This document shows, one piece after another, positions 53,757 through 62,575 of a stretch of 64,000 bases of DNA. The position numbers and the translations under genes were made by a program. This DNA comes from an uncultured Lachnospira sp. (GTDB lineage Bacteria; Bacillota; Clostridia; Lachnospirales; Lachnospiraceae). Below the pieces are notes generated by a model, which made no database searches, was not told where the DNA came from, and saw only the letters and a list, made by a program, of their open reading frames with translations. Each line of letters opens with the position of its first letter. Positions within the stretch are counted from its first letter, which is position 1. The stretch is from the NCBI GenBank assembly GCA_910589305.1, contig CAJUTV010000011.1, forward strand, positions 62,001-126,000. The letters run 5' to 3'.

Positions 53757-53772
53757 ATTTCATTCTCCCTTC

Positions 53773-53824
53773 TTTATCAATATTATATCGCTTATATTGA
53801 TAAATAAAAATTACACTTTTGTAA
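53773..53824 (-). promoter_or_regulatory. Bce operon promoter with BceR-type operator and an inverted repeat
   Basis: TTACA, 4 bases, TGTAA (53811-53824) fits the BceR-binding pattern TNACA-N4-TGTAA. It abuts a weak -35 (TTTTTA on the minus strand), then a spacer of 17 bases and TATAAT. An 11-bp inverted repeat (TTTATCAATAT / ATATTGATAAA) surrounds the -10 region and could bind a further regulator. Confidence 0.75.
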
Positions 53825-53945
53825 GTAAGTTTTTAAAAAGGACAGGCATCCTAAGATATATAAATCTTGGTATGATAATTAAGTAATATTATCAATTTTG
53901 TATAACTTGAATGAATATATACAGAAATAAATCTATAATACAGGC

Positions 53946-53973
53946 AAGGCAGAGCCTAAAATTGGCTCTGCCT
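53946..53973. terminator. Hairpin after the cupin gene
   Basis: AGGCAGAGCC and GGCTCTGCCT form a 10-bp stem with a 7-base loop. The T-run is poor on either side, so it may be a processing or weak termination site. Confidence 0.5.
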
Positions 53974-54017
53974 GTTAAAAATAAGTTTATAAATTTTATA
54001 TCAATAGTGTTTAAAAA

Positions 54018-54341
54018 CTATTTTAAAAAATCTTTTCTCATAGGATTGAACACATCAACAAGAATACCTTCTTCAAGACATGTAACACCATGTTCGGCAT
54101 TTGACGGCATATATACGCTGTCGCCTTGTTTTACAATTTTTGTCTCACCGTCAATTGTAAATTCAAAGCTTCCCTTTGCAATATAGGTTATTTGGAGATG
54201 TTCATGGCTGTGGAAATTTCCCTTAGCGCCTTTTTGAAATGAAATTTCACACATCATTAATTCATCAGAATAACATAAAATTTTTCTTTGAACGCCTGGT
54301 TCACAATCAGTAGCAATGACGTCTTTATTAAAAGTAAACAT
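54018..54341 (-). CDS. Cupin-domain protein
   Basis: The 107-residue protein is a single small cupin barrel: HSHEHLQITYIAKG gives the first metal motif and PSNAEHGVTC the second. A TGGAGGATTTTT lies before its ATG. Such proteins bind metal and small ligands and often act in sugar or regulatory steps. The substrate is not predictable. Confidence 0.85.
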   Translation of the reverse strand: MFTFNKDVIATDCEPGVQRKILCYSDELMMCEISFQKGAKGNFHSHEHLQITYIAKGSFEFTIDGETKIVKQGDSVYMPSNAEHGVTCLEEGILVDVFNPMRKDFLK

Positions 54342-54522
54342 AAAAATCCTCCATTCTATTATAAGGATGACACAAAAAACATATCCTTTATTAGTTTATT
54401 ATTTTAAAATTACATTGTTGTATTTATAATATAATCAACCGATAAAAGTATACTATTATCTTTTAGTATAGTCAAGACAAGGCAAAGACAGCAGGTAATG
54501 CCTCTTTTGATAGTTACTATTG

Positions 54523-54551
54523 TTGTTTTTCAAGTATTTATATATTATAAT
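54523..54551 (+). promoter_or_regulatory. Sigma-A promoter of the DUF3990 pair
   Basis: TTGTTT, 17 bases, TATAAT, about 40 bases before the start codon. No clear inverted repeat for autoregulation was seen. Confidence 0.6.
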
Positions 54552-54592
54552 CAATATATTCAAATGTTTATGGTAAATTAAGGAGGCGTTCA

Positions 54593-55234
54593 ATGATTAT
54601 GATGGAAAGTTCTGAGACAGTAACTCTTTATCATGGTTCAAAATCGGGAATTTGTAATGCAATTGCACCTATAAGTCGGAAACATTGTGATTTTGGAAAA
54701 GGTTTTTATATGGGGACAAATAGGACACAACCTCTTACTTTAATTTGCAATTACCCCAAAGCTAAAATATATACATTAAGCGTTGATTTATCGAATCTTA
54801 AAATTCTTGATATAGAGATAGGATTAGAGTGGGCATTATTGATTGCTTATAATCGTGGTAAATTGGAATTGATTAAAGGTTCAAAAATTTATAATCAATT
54901 TGCAGGATTAAGTAAAGGTTATGATATGATTATTGGATATATTGCAAATGATAGAATGTTTGTTGTTCTTGACCGTTTTTTTTATGGAGAGATTACAGAT
55001 AAAGCGTTAATTAGTAGTCTGTCTGCACTTCAACTTGGGAAACAATATGTAGCTTTGACAGAAAAGGCTTGTAAGAATATAAAAATTTTAAATGAACAAG
55101 AACTTTCAGAAAATGACCGAAATAAATTAAAGCAAGAAAGTGAAGTAAATCGTTCCAAAGGTATTGCAATAGCTAATGAAATCTGTAAAAAATACCGCAG
55201 AGAGGGAGAATTTTTTGATGAGATAGAAAAGTAA
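54593..55234 (+). CDS. DUF3990-type protein, ADP-ribosyltransferase fold, probable toxin
   Basis: The 213-residue protein carries LYHGSKSGI at the start and DFGKGFYMGT, the marks of the DUF3990 family, related to ADP-ribosyltransferases. The H (YHGS), Y (GFYMGT) and E (ALTEKA near residue 160) fit an H-Y-E active site. Family members are often encoded beside small partner genes, and the gene after this one follows at 15 bases. AAGGAGGCG precedes the ATG. A toxin acting on a host protein or nucleic acid is likely; the target is unknown. Confidence 0.72.
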   Translation: MIMMESSETVTLYHGSKSGICNAIAPISRKHCDFGKGFYMGTNRTQPLTLICNYPKAKIYTLSVDLSNLKILDIEIGLEWALLIAYNRGKLELIKGSKIYNQFAGLSKGYDMIIGYIANDRMFVVLDRFFYGEITDKALISSLSALQLGKQYVALTEKACKNIKILNEQELSENDRNKLKQESEVNRSKGIAIANEICKKYRREGEFFDEIEK

Positions 55235-55249
55235 AGGCAGGTGGTTAAT

Positions 55250-55699
55250 ATGCTTAATCTTACACTTCAAAAACGTCAACTTTGTGATATACAAGGTCGA
55301 TTATTTGAACTTGCATTAAAAAATAAATATGATTGTCCTGCTTTTATAAAGACTTTTATGAACAGTCAAGCAGCAGCTGCCCTTGATGATATTTATGACC
55401 GTTTGCAGTGGGCTGGCGAAGAGTATATCCTTGAGGAATTAGAAGATGAAGCAAAAGGTTTGGAAAAGGCAGGTATCATTTATAATAAAGAAGTCATGTA
55501 TTGGATTGGTTATATCTATCGTTATTGGCATTATTACACAAATGAAGACAGTCGGGAAATCTATAAAATTGCCGATGCTAAGACAATGAATGAGTGCTGG
55601 CTTGGATTTCATACATTGGATGTTGAGATGGCTATTGATGATTTAAAGGATATTTATAAGCAAAAATGTAATATAAACAATAAAGCAGATTGTAAATAA
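55250..55699 (+). CDS. Partner of the DUF3990 protein, probable antitoxin
   Basis: The 149-residue acidic protein (ILEELEDEAKGL, then YWIGYIYRYWHYYT, MNECWLGFHTLD, MAIDDLKDIY) follows the DUF3990 gene closely. The start is the ATG five bases after AGGTGG; an in-frame GTG nine bases before overlaps that site. I have the impression that similar genes accompany DUF3990 genes in other clostridia, which would fit an antitoxin that binds and blocks the enzyme; this has not been checked. No DNA-binding motif is seen. Confidence 0.65.
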   Translation: MLNLTLQKRQLCDIQGRLFELALKNKYDCPAFIKTFMNSQAAAALDDIYDRLQWAGEEYILEELEDEAKGLEKAGIIYNKEVMYWIGYIYRYWHYYTNEDSREIYKIADAKTMNECWLGFHTLDVEMAIDDLKDIYKQKCNINNKADCK

Positions 55700-55741
55700 A
55701 TTTATGAGTAGGCAGCAAAGCAGATTGTAAATATTCGCTTA
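55699..55741 (+). repeat. Dispersed intergenic repeat, copy D (short)
   Basis: TTATGAGTAGGCAGCAAAGC followed by AGATTGTAAATATTCGCTT matches the right-hand part of copies B and E. It directly follows the stop of the DUF3990 partner. Confidence 0.55.
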
Positions 55742-55868
55742 ATTTTTTTATGTGCAGGGCGCGTAAGGAAATAAATTGCTAACACAGTACACACCACACG
55801 GAGAGTAGAGAAAACCTCCCCTACTTGATTATAAAAAATACTAAAATAGTGTAGAAATGAGGATTCGT

Positions 55869-56627
55869 ATGTATTTTATATGGCTGGTATTATCCATTTT
55901 ATGTTTATCATATTATGTTGTATGTGCAGTATATGCAGGCATAAACTCTTCTTTTATATTTATATGGCTGTTTGGAAGCCTTTTTTTTGGCGCCCTGTTT
56001 GCACTAAGGTGGGCAGAAGTTAAAAAGATAATTGCGTTTCCGCATTTTCTAATTTATATAATATATGGTTTTATTGCCATATGTTTTACAATATTTGTTG
56101 TTATAGAAGCAATGATTATAAAAGATATGAACAGTAAACCAGATGACGATTGTAAGTATATGATTGTGCTGGGCTGTCAGATAAGGGGCGATATGGTTAC
56201 GAAATCGCTTAGAATGAGGCTTGATGTTGCTTATGAATATGCAAAATGCAATCCTGAAGTGATTATTATTGTTTCAGGCGGTAAGGGACAAGGTGAAAAT
56301 ACCAGTGAAGCAGAAGCAATGTATCGCTATCTTACACAAAAAGGCATTGAGGGCAGCAGAATTATAAAAGAAGAACAATCAACAAATACGGATGAAAATA
56401 TGAGTTATAGCGCACAATTTATAGAAAATAAAGAGGATAAAGTAGCCATTGTGACAAGCAATTTTCATATTTTTCGAGCAAAATTATTGGCAAAAGCAAA
56501 AGGGCTTTGCAACATATGCGGCGCTGCAAGCCCAAGTGATAGTATATTATTAGTCAATTATATGGTTCGTGAAGCTATTGGTGTTGTTAAAGATTTTATG
56601 GTTGGGAATTTTGAAAAAAGTTTTTAA
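55869..56627 (+). CDS. YdcF/SanA-like (DUF218) membrane protein
   Basis: The 252-residue protein has two or three N-terminal membrane helices and a DUF218 domain: MIVLGCQIRGD, IIVSGGKGQGENTSEAEAM, and TSNFHIFRA with the family histidine. The role is probably in envelope metabolism. I start at the ATG five bases after GAGGA; the ATG 12 bases earlier sits within the ribosome-binding word GAAATGAGGA. Its tail overlaps the patatin gene on the other strand by 32 bases. Confidence 0.8.
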   Translation: MYFIWLVLSILCLSYYVVCAVYAGINSSFIFIWLFGSLFFGALFALRWAEVKKIIAFPHFLIYIIYGFIAICFTIFVVIEAMIIKDMNSKPDDDCKYMIVLGCQIRGDMVTKSLRMRLDVAYEYAKCNPEVIIIVSGGKGQGENTSEAEAMYRYLTQKGIEGSRIIKEEQSTNTDENMSYSAQFIENKEDKVAIVTSNFHIFRAKLLAKAKGLCNICGAASPSDSILLVNYMVREAIGVVKDFMVGNFEKSF

Positions 56628-57456
56628 CGGTGTCTGATATAGCAATTCCTTTTTCATAACCTTCATTATATAAAGTTTGAATTTTTTTATGCTCCCTTTC
56701 AAGACGAGAAAAACCTTGTGTATTGTCAGGACGTATCACAATGACTTTGCCCTGTTTTTCCAATTTTTCCAATTTGTGTACACATTTATTATATCGACTG
56801 GCACGTTTCACTAAATCTTTTGCAATTTCAGGGTATTTTAGGAAAGCTCTTGCAATCATTTTTGTAGAAGATGATGTTTTTTTCTGATAACCAGATTCTC
56901 TGGTTAGAACGACAACAACTTTGTCGCATCCATCAGCAAATGCTTTTTCATAAGGAATCGAGTCGCTTAAGCCTCCGTCAAGATAAGGTGTTTCATTCAT
57001 ATAAATAAATGGAAACAGCATAGGAAGAGCGCAGGTAGCTCGAAGAACAGTGTTTGTCTTATCTTGTCCTGTATAGGGGAAATATTCAGCTTTTCCTGTT
57101 AGTACATTTGTTGTTACAACATAAAATTCCCCTTTATATGCTTTAAATGTTTCATAGTCAAACGGCACCAATTCATTGGGTATCGTTTCATATACAAACT
57201 CTAATCCATAGTAAGAATTATTTTTAGAATTAAACCAATTATGTAAACTCATATATCGCTTGTCATTTCCATAATCAAGAGCAATTTTAAGATTGCGTCC
57301 TTTTTGTTTTGATATGTAAGAAACGCCATTGGCTGCGCCAGCTGAATTAGCAATAACATAGTCTGGAAAAATATCTTGTTCTATAAATGCATCCATAACA
57401 CCACAAGAAAAAATGGTTCGTGAGGCACCACCTTCAAATACAATACCTGTTTTCAT
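56596..57456 (-). CDS. Patatin-like phospholipase
   Basis: The 286-residue protein has the oxyanion loop FEGGASR, the serine in IANSAGAANG (first position of GxSxG is Asn-preceded Ala rather than Gly), and the partner aspartate in YLDGGLSDSIP. It is probably a lipid acyl hydrolase acting on membrane lipids. It is convergent with the YdcF-like gene and overlaps it by 32 bases. The start lies next to a promoter-less AT-rich stretch. Confidence 0.85.
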   Translation of the reverse strand: MKTGIVFEGGASRTIFSCGVMDAFIEQDIFPDYVIANSAGAANGVSYISKQKGRNLKIALDYGNDKRYMSLHNWFNSKNNSYYGLEFVYETIPNELVPFDYETFKAYKGEFYVVTTNVLTGKAEYFPYTGQDKTNTVLRATCALPMLFPFIYMNETPYLDGGLSDSIPYEKAFADGCDKVVVVLTRESGYQKKTSSSTKMIARAFLKYPEIAKDLVKRASRYNKCVHKLEKLEKQGKVIVIRPDNTQGFSRLEREHKKIQTLYNEGYEKGIAISDTVKNFFQNSQP

Positions 57457-57600
57457 AATGATATTAGCTGCAAACTGTACTATTTGTATATAGTGAAAGC
57501 AGCACTCCTTTTTTTATTGATATAAATAATTTTATATTATAGAATAATACCTCTTATGTATTTTAACCTTATCAGAAAAGAATTTGACTTGTCTGTTAAA

Positions 57601-57665
57601 CAATGCCACGAAGTGACAATAAGGTTATGAATAAGCAGCAAAGCGGATTACAAATATCCGCTTGA
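57601..57665 (+). repeat. Dispersed intergenic repeat, copy E
   Basis: GGTTATGAATAAGCAGCAAAG then the hairpin AGCGGAT...ATCCGCT, very like copy B. It lies between the divergent patatin and AlkD-like genes. The rest of this 458-base gap is AT-rich and holds the promoter at 57759. Confidence 0.7.
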
Positions 57666-57758
57666 CTAAAATTAAAGTGCATAAGTAAATTTTTTCTAGC
57701 CATTATACAACAAATATTTATAAATGCAAAGTACTTAATATTGAATTTTGGCAAATAT

Positions 57759-57788
57759 TTTACAATAAGAAGGAGAATGTGGTACAAT
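57759..57788 (+). promoter_or_regulatory. Probable promoter of the alkD-coaX-coaBC cluster
   Basis: TTTACA, 18 bases, TACAAT, about 125 bases before the start codon. The spacing is slightly long but the boxes are good. Confidence 0.5.
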
Positions 57789-57914
57789 CAGTAAACAGAA
57801 ATCGACATTAATAGCAAAATAAAAGATAGCAGGGATTAATATGGTTCTTGAAAAAATTGAATAAGGCAGAAAGAAAGTTCTTTGTGCAAAAGTAGTGCAG
57901 AAATGAGGAAAAAA

Positions 57915-58697
57915 GTGGATAAGTTAATAAGAGAACAGCTATTGAATATGGCTGAATCAAAATATGGGGAATTTTCAGCTTCCTTAATACCTGGCTGTAA
58001 TAATCTTATTGGTGTAAGGATTCCAGCATTGAGAAAGCTTGCAAAAAAGTTAGTAAAAGATAATAGCGATTGGAGACCATTATTAAAAGAGTCTGACATG
58101 TATTTTGAAGAAACAATGCTTCGAGGTATGATTATAGGAATAGGGTGTTATAAAGATAACGATGTGGATAAAGGGGTAAAAGAGCTATGTCAATTTGCGC
58201 CAATGGTGGATAACTGGTCGATATGTGACTGTTTTTGTATATCTTTTACGTTATGTGAGAATTATAGAGAAGAATTTTTGCCAGTTATTATAGAATTTCT
58301 TGAATCAAAAGAAGAATATAAAGTGCGTATAGGTTTTATATTACTGTTAAGTCATTATTTAAAAACGGCTTCCGATGGAAGCAATGTGTCGCGAAAGAAG
58401 GTGGTTGAGCTTGTTGATATTGAAAAAGCAGGTAATCATAACTTAAAATATTTAGACTTTATTTTTCAGAGGCTTGCCAAAAATCACACCGAAGGATATT
58501 ATGTTCAAATGGCAGCCGCATGGCTTCTTGCGGAGTGCTTTGTGACCTGCCCTAAACCGACATGGGATTTTATCAACAATAAAGGGCGTGATACAATGGA
58601 TATATATACTTACAATAAGGCATTGTCTAAGATATGTGAATCAAAAAACACATCTAATGAGGTAAAGTTAAAAATAAAGGCGTTAAAGAAGCATTGA
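57915..58697 (+). CDS. AlkD-like DNA alkylation repair protein
   Basis: The 260-residue protein is made of helical HEAT-like repeats and carries the family signature VDNWSICDCF with the Trp and Asp of the base-release site. It removes alkylated bases from DNA, and complements Ogt elsewhere in the window. I start at the GTG five bases after GAGGA; earlier in-frame starts lie in the leader word GAAATGAGGA. It leads a cluster with two coenzyme A genes, which share the same leader type. Confidence 0.82.
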   Translation: MDKLIREQLLNMAESKYGEFSASLIPGCNNLIGVRIPALRKLAKKLVKDNSDWRPLLKESDMYFEETMLRGMIIGIGCYKDNDVDKGVKELCQFAPMVDNWSICDCFCISFTLCENYREEFLPVIIEFLESKEEYKVRIGFILLLSHYLKTASDGSNVSRKKVVELVDIEKAGNHNLKYLDFIFQRLAKNHTEGYYVQMAAAWLLAECFVTCPKPTWDFINNKGRDTMDIYTYNKALSKICESKNTSNEVKLKIKALKKH

Positions 58698-58717
58698 AAG
58701 GAGTGTTTTAGGAAAAA

Positions 58718-59491
58718 ATGATTTTAGCAATTGATATGGGAAATACCAATATTGTAATTGGTTGTGTTGATGATAACAGAGTGTATTTTGAGGAAAGGCT
58801 TTCAACCGATATATCAAAAACAGAGTTGGAATATGTTGTTATATTTAAGACGGTTTTAGATTTATATCATATTGACAAAAACAGCATTGACGGAGCAATT
58901 TTATCATCTGTTGTGCCACAGCTAACAAATATTATTAAGTCCGCAATTTGTAAATTGACAGGCGTAAATCCGTTGGTTGTAGGTCCAGGAATTAAGACCG
59001 GATTAAATCTTTTGATGGACGAACCCAAAAGAGTGGGAAGTGATTTGATTGTGGATGCGGTAGCAGCTATTAAAGAGTATGGCGCACCAGTTATTATTAT
59101 TGATATGGGAACAGCCACAACTATGTCTGTTGTTGATTCTAAAGGCAATTATGTAGGCGGTGTAATTATGCCGGGTATTCATGCGGCGTTGGATTCTTTG
59201 GTATCAAAGGCAGCACAGCTTTCAAGAATTAGTATTGACGCATTAGGTCATGTTATTGGAAAGAATACAATGGATTGTATGAAAAGCGGGATATTATATG
59301 GTAATGCGTGCTGTATTGATGGTATGATTGACCGAATTTGTGAGGAGCTTGGAGAGAAGGATATAAAAGTAGTTGCTACGGGCGGATTGTCAAAAGTGGT
59401 TGTACCAGAGTGCAAACATGAAATTATACTAGATAATGAATTGCTTTTAAAAGGACTTCAAATCATTTATAAGAAAAATGTAAACAATTAG
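58718..59491 (+). CDS. coaX: Type III pantothenate kinase
   Basis: The 257-residue kinase phosphorylates pantothenate, the first step to coenzyme A. Family motifs are AIDMGNTNIVIG for the phosphate site, VGPGIKTGL, and IDMGTATTMSVV. It has no feedback sensitivity to CoA in known cases. AAAGGAGTG precedes the ATG. It is followed by coaBC, so two consecutive CoA genes are grouped. Confidence 0.93.
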   Translation: MILAIDMGNTNIVIGCVDDNRVYFEERLSTDISKTELEYVVIFKTVLDLYHIDKNSIDGAILSSVVPQLTNIIKSAICKLTGVNPLVVGPGIKTGLNLLMDEPKRVGSDLIVDAVAAIKEYGAPVIIIDMGTATTMSVVDSKGNYVGGVIMPGIHAALDSLVSKAAQLSRISIDALGHVIGKNTMDCMKSGILYGNACCIDGMIDRICEELGEKDIKVVATGGLSKVVVPECKHEIILDNELLLKGLQIIYKKNVNN

Positions 59492-59527
59492 ATTGCGCAA
59501 TAAAACAGCGCAGAAATGAGGAATTTT

Positions 59528-60733
59528 ATGTTAAAAGGTAAGAATGTTGTGCTTGGTGTGACTGGAAGCATAGCCGCTTATAAAATAGCAAGCCTTGCCA
59601 GTGCATTAAAGAAACTGCATTGTAATGTCTATGTGATAATGACAGAAAATGCTGCAAATTTTATTAACCCTATTACGTTTGAGACATTGACAGGAAATAA
59701 ATGTATCGTAGACACATTTGACCGAAATTTTCAGTTTCATGTAGAACATGTGTCTTTGGCAAAAATGACAGACCTTGTGCTTGTGGCACCTGCAACGGCA
59801 AATTTTTTGGCAAAGGCAGCCTATGGGCTGGCTGATGATATGCTTACTACAACATTTTTGGCATGTGACTGTAAAAAAATAATTGCTCCAGCAATGAATA
59901 CGCATATGTATAATAATCCGATTGTGCAGGAAAATATAGAACGGTTAAAAAATATGGGTTATGAAATTATCAATCCAGTAAGCGGATATCTTGCCTGCGG
60001 CGATACAGGAGACGGCAAGATGCCAGAGCCAGAGCAGTTACTTTCATGTATTTTGCATGAGATTGCATTTGAAAAAGATATGAAGGGACTTAACGTTACT
60101 GTTACAGCAGGAGCTACAAGGGAAGCGATTGACCCTGTGCGTTTTATCTCGAATAAATCGACAGGAAAAATGGGATATGCACTGGCAGAAAATGCAAGTT
60201 TGAGAGGTGCCAAAGTTACATTGATAGCAGGTGCAGCCAATTTGAAAGATTTGCCTTATGTCCATATGGTTCATGTAGAATCGGCAAAAGAAATGTATGA
60301 TGCTGTTATGAAGTCAGCCGTTGACAGTGATATTATAGTAAAGGCGGCAGCAGTGGCAGATTATAGACCAAAAACGGTTGCATCCAATAAAATCAAGAAA
60401 ACGGATTCGGATATGTCAATTGAATTAGAACGGACAGATGACATTATTGGCAGTCTTGGGCAAAAGAAACAAGAAAATGTATTTTTATGCGGTTTTTCAA
60501 TGGAAACAGAAAATATGTTAGAAAATGCTAAGAGAAAATTAGAAAGCAAAAATCTGGATATGATTGTAGCAAATAATGTAAAAACCGAAGGGGCAGGATT
60601 TGGCACAGATACAAATGTAGTAACGATTATCACGAAGGATATTTGCGAGGAATTGCCAATAATGAGTAAAAGTCAAGTAGCTGGTCAGATATTTGATAAA
60701 ATACTTCAAATAAGGCATCAAAATAAAGAATAA
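59528..60733 (+). CDS. coaBC: Phosphopantothenoylcysteine synthetase/decarboxylase
   Basis: The 401-residue bifunctional enzyme joins cysteine to phosphopantothenate and then decarboxylates it. The flavin decarboxylase part has GVTGSIAAYK, a histidine in EHVSLA, APAMNTHMY and the clamp LACGDTGDGKM. The synthetase part has VTAGATREAIDPVRFISNKS and AAVADYRP. I start at the ATG of MLKGKNVV after GAAATGAGGAATTTT; the earlier ATG is part of that ribosome-binding word. Confidence 0.95.
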   Translation: MLKGKNVVLGVTGSIAAYKIASLASALKKLHCNVYVIMTENAANFINPITFETLTGNKCIVDTFDRNFQFHVEHVSLAKMTDLVLVAPATANFLAKAAYGLADDMLTTTFLACDCKKIIAPAMNTHMYNNPIVQENIERLKNMGYEIINPVSGYLACGDTGDGKMPEPEQLLSCILHEIAFEKDMKGLNVTVTAGATREAIDPVRFISNKSTGKMGYALAENASLRGAKVTLIAGAANLKDLPYVHMVHVESAKEMYDAVMKSAVDSDIIVKAAAVADYRPKTVASNKIKKTDSDMSIELERTDDIIGSLGQKKQENVFLCGFSMETENMLENAKRKLESKNLDMIVANNVKTEGAGFGTDTNVVTIITKDICEELPIMSKSQVAGQIFDKILQIRHQNKE

Positions 60734-60790
60734 AAGGATATTGTAAAAAATAATGCAGCTGCATTTATTGTTTTACAAACAAATTTGTTT

Positions 60791-60897
60791 CTTATTTGTG
60801 TTGAAGCGTCACAAATAAGGCTTGGTATGACAATAGAAACCGCCTTTTGCTTTAGCTGTTTTTTTATTGTGTAGTTCCTACGTTACGCTTCGGAATG
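60791..60897 (+). promoter_or_regulatory. Structured leader element, copy 2
   Basis: A 10-bp stem (CTTATTTGTG / CACAAATAAG) with loop TTGAAGCGT; GAAGCGT can pair with ACGCTTC that is followed by GGAATGGAG near the start. Compared with copy 1 (26776), stem bases change in pairs (C-G to T-A, and a T-G to T-A), which supports an RNA structure. The sequence between the two parts is not alike. Confidence 0.62.
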
Positions 60898-60907
60898 GAG
60901 TATTAAA

Positions 60908-62575
60908 ATGAAAAATTTAAAAGTAAAAGCACTGATAATAGGAAGTGTCGTATTAGTGCTTCTAGCAGCAATATATTACTATGTTGCACTTCCAGCAATC
61001 AATATACATTCATCCGGTTTTTGGAAATTTATCTTATTTATATTGGCTGCAGCAACGGTGTTGTTTGTATTTTTTCATGCTAAAATACAACCCAAAAATG
61101 AAGTTATCAGAAATAAAGGTGTGAGAAGCTTTGCGCTTGAATTTAAAAATCCAAAAGACCGAGTGATTTTTAGATTGATGATGGGTGTGGTAATAGGTGC
61201 TGTAGCTATATTTTTAATTGGCTCATTGCTTTCTTCAGAGATAATAAATGCATCAAAGTATCAATCCTTACTTACGGTTGAGACAAGAAATTTTAAAGAA
61301 GATATAAAAGAAGTTTCTTATAATCAAATTCCTATTCTTGATAAAGAGTCGGCTGCAACGATTGGCAATAGAGTGATGGGAACAATGGTTGATATTGTTT
61401 CACAGTTTGAAATTAGTGATATGTATGCACAGATTAATTATAAAAATAAGCCTGTAAGAGTGTCTCCATTAAAATATGGCAGTTTAATTAAATGGTTTAC
61501 AAATCAATCCAGCGGTTTGCCGGGATATGTAAGAATTGATATGACAACACAGCAGGCAGAGATTGTACGACTTTCGGAAGGCATCAAATATTCAACAAGC
61601 GACCATTTTGGCAGAAATATTTACAGACATTTACGTTTTGCTTACCCAACATATATTTTTGATACAATTAGTTTTGAAATTGATGAAGAGGGGACACCCT
61701 ATTGGATATGTCCTACAAAAAAATATAATATAGGATTGTTTGGCGGTGTAACGGTTGGCAGAGTGGTATTGTGCAATGCAATTACAGGCGAAATGACGGA
61801 TTATGATGTAACCAAAGTACCACAATGGGTAGATAAAGTTTATTCAGCAGAATTGTTAATTGAATTATACGATTATTATGGCACATTAAAACATGGCTAT
61901 TTTAACAGTATTCTCAGTCAAAAAGATTGTTTGAAAACGACCGATGGATATAACTATATGGCGATGAATGATGATGTATGGGTATATACAGGCGTTACAT
62001 CAGTGGGACAGGATGAATCCAATGTTGGTTTTGTGTTAATGAATCAACGAACAATGGAAACGCGCTATTATACTGTTGCAGGCGCAGAAGAGTTTTCGGC
62101 AATGTCGTCTGCTCAGGGTAAAGTACAGCATTTGAATTATAAAGCAACATTTCCTCTGCTTTTGAATGTGGGCGGAGAACCAACGTATTTTATGGCATTA
62201 AAAGATAGCGCAGGTTTGGTTAAATCGTATGCTATGCTGAATATTGAAAAGTATCAGACCGTTGCCATTGGCGATACAGTCAACGAATGTGAAAAAAATT
62301 ATATCAATATGCTTAAAAATAATGGTATCACAGTTGAAGATAAAAAAGAAGAATTACAGATTGTTGGAACTGTAACCAAAATAGTGCCGACGGTTATAGA
62401 TGGCAACTCGCATTACTATATTCTTCTTGATAATAAAAATGAAATTTATGACGTAAGTGTAAAAGAAAATCCTTCTGTTATTCTTGTTGAGCAAGGAAAT
62501 AAAGTAACACTTACTTATACAAAAGCAGAAGGTGTAAATACAAACACAGCAAATATTAAAAAAATTGACAATTGA
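60908..62575 (+). CDS. Large membrane protein of unknown function
   Basis: The 555-residue protein has three membrane helices in the first 115 residues (about 7-29, 38-56 and 94-114), then a large beta-rich part, and a final segment of about 75 residues with an OB-like pattern. No catalytic motif or family was recognised. The central part mentions no repeats. It is preceded by the structured leader, and its stop codon overlaps the -35 box of the thrS promoter. Confidence 0.75.
   Translation: MKNLKVKALIIGSVVLVLLAAIYYYVALPAINIHSSGFWKFILFILAAATVLFVFFHAKIQPKNEVIRNKGVRSFALEFKNPKDRVIFRLMMGVVIGAVAIFLIGSLLSSEIINASKYQSLLTVETRNFKEDIKEVSYNQIPILDKESAATIGNRVMGTMVDIVSQFEISDMYAQINYKNKPVRVSPLKYGSLIKWFTNQSSGLPGYVRIDMTTQQAEIVRLSEGIKYSTSDHFGRNIYRHLRFAYPTYIFDTISFEIDEEGTPYWICPTKKYNIGLFGGVTVGRVVLCNAITGEMTDYDVTKVPQWVDKVYSAELLIELYDYYGTLKHGYFNSILSQKDCLKTTDGYNYMAMNDDVWVYTGVTSVGQDESNVGFVLMNQRTMETRYYTVAGAEEFSAMSSAQGKVQHLNYKATFPLLLNVGGEPTYFMALKDSAGLVKSYAMLNIEKYQTVAIGDTVNECEKNYINMLKNNGITVEDKKEELQIVGTVTKIVPTVIDGNSHYYILLDNKNEIYDVSVKENPSVILVEQGNKVTLTYTKAEGVNTNTANIKKIDN

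Noticed and set aside
55857..55868. Earlier ATG of the YdcF-like gene
   Set aside because: It is part of the ribosome-binding word GAAATGAGGA; the same false start appears before coaBC and the AlkD-like gene.
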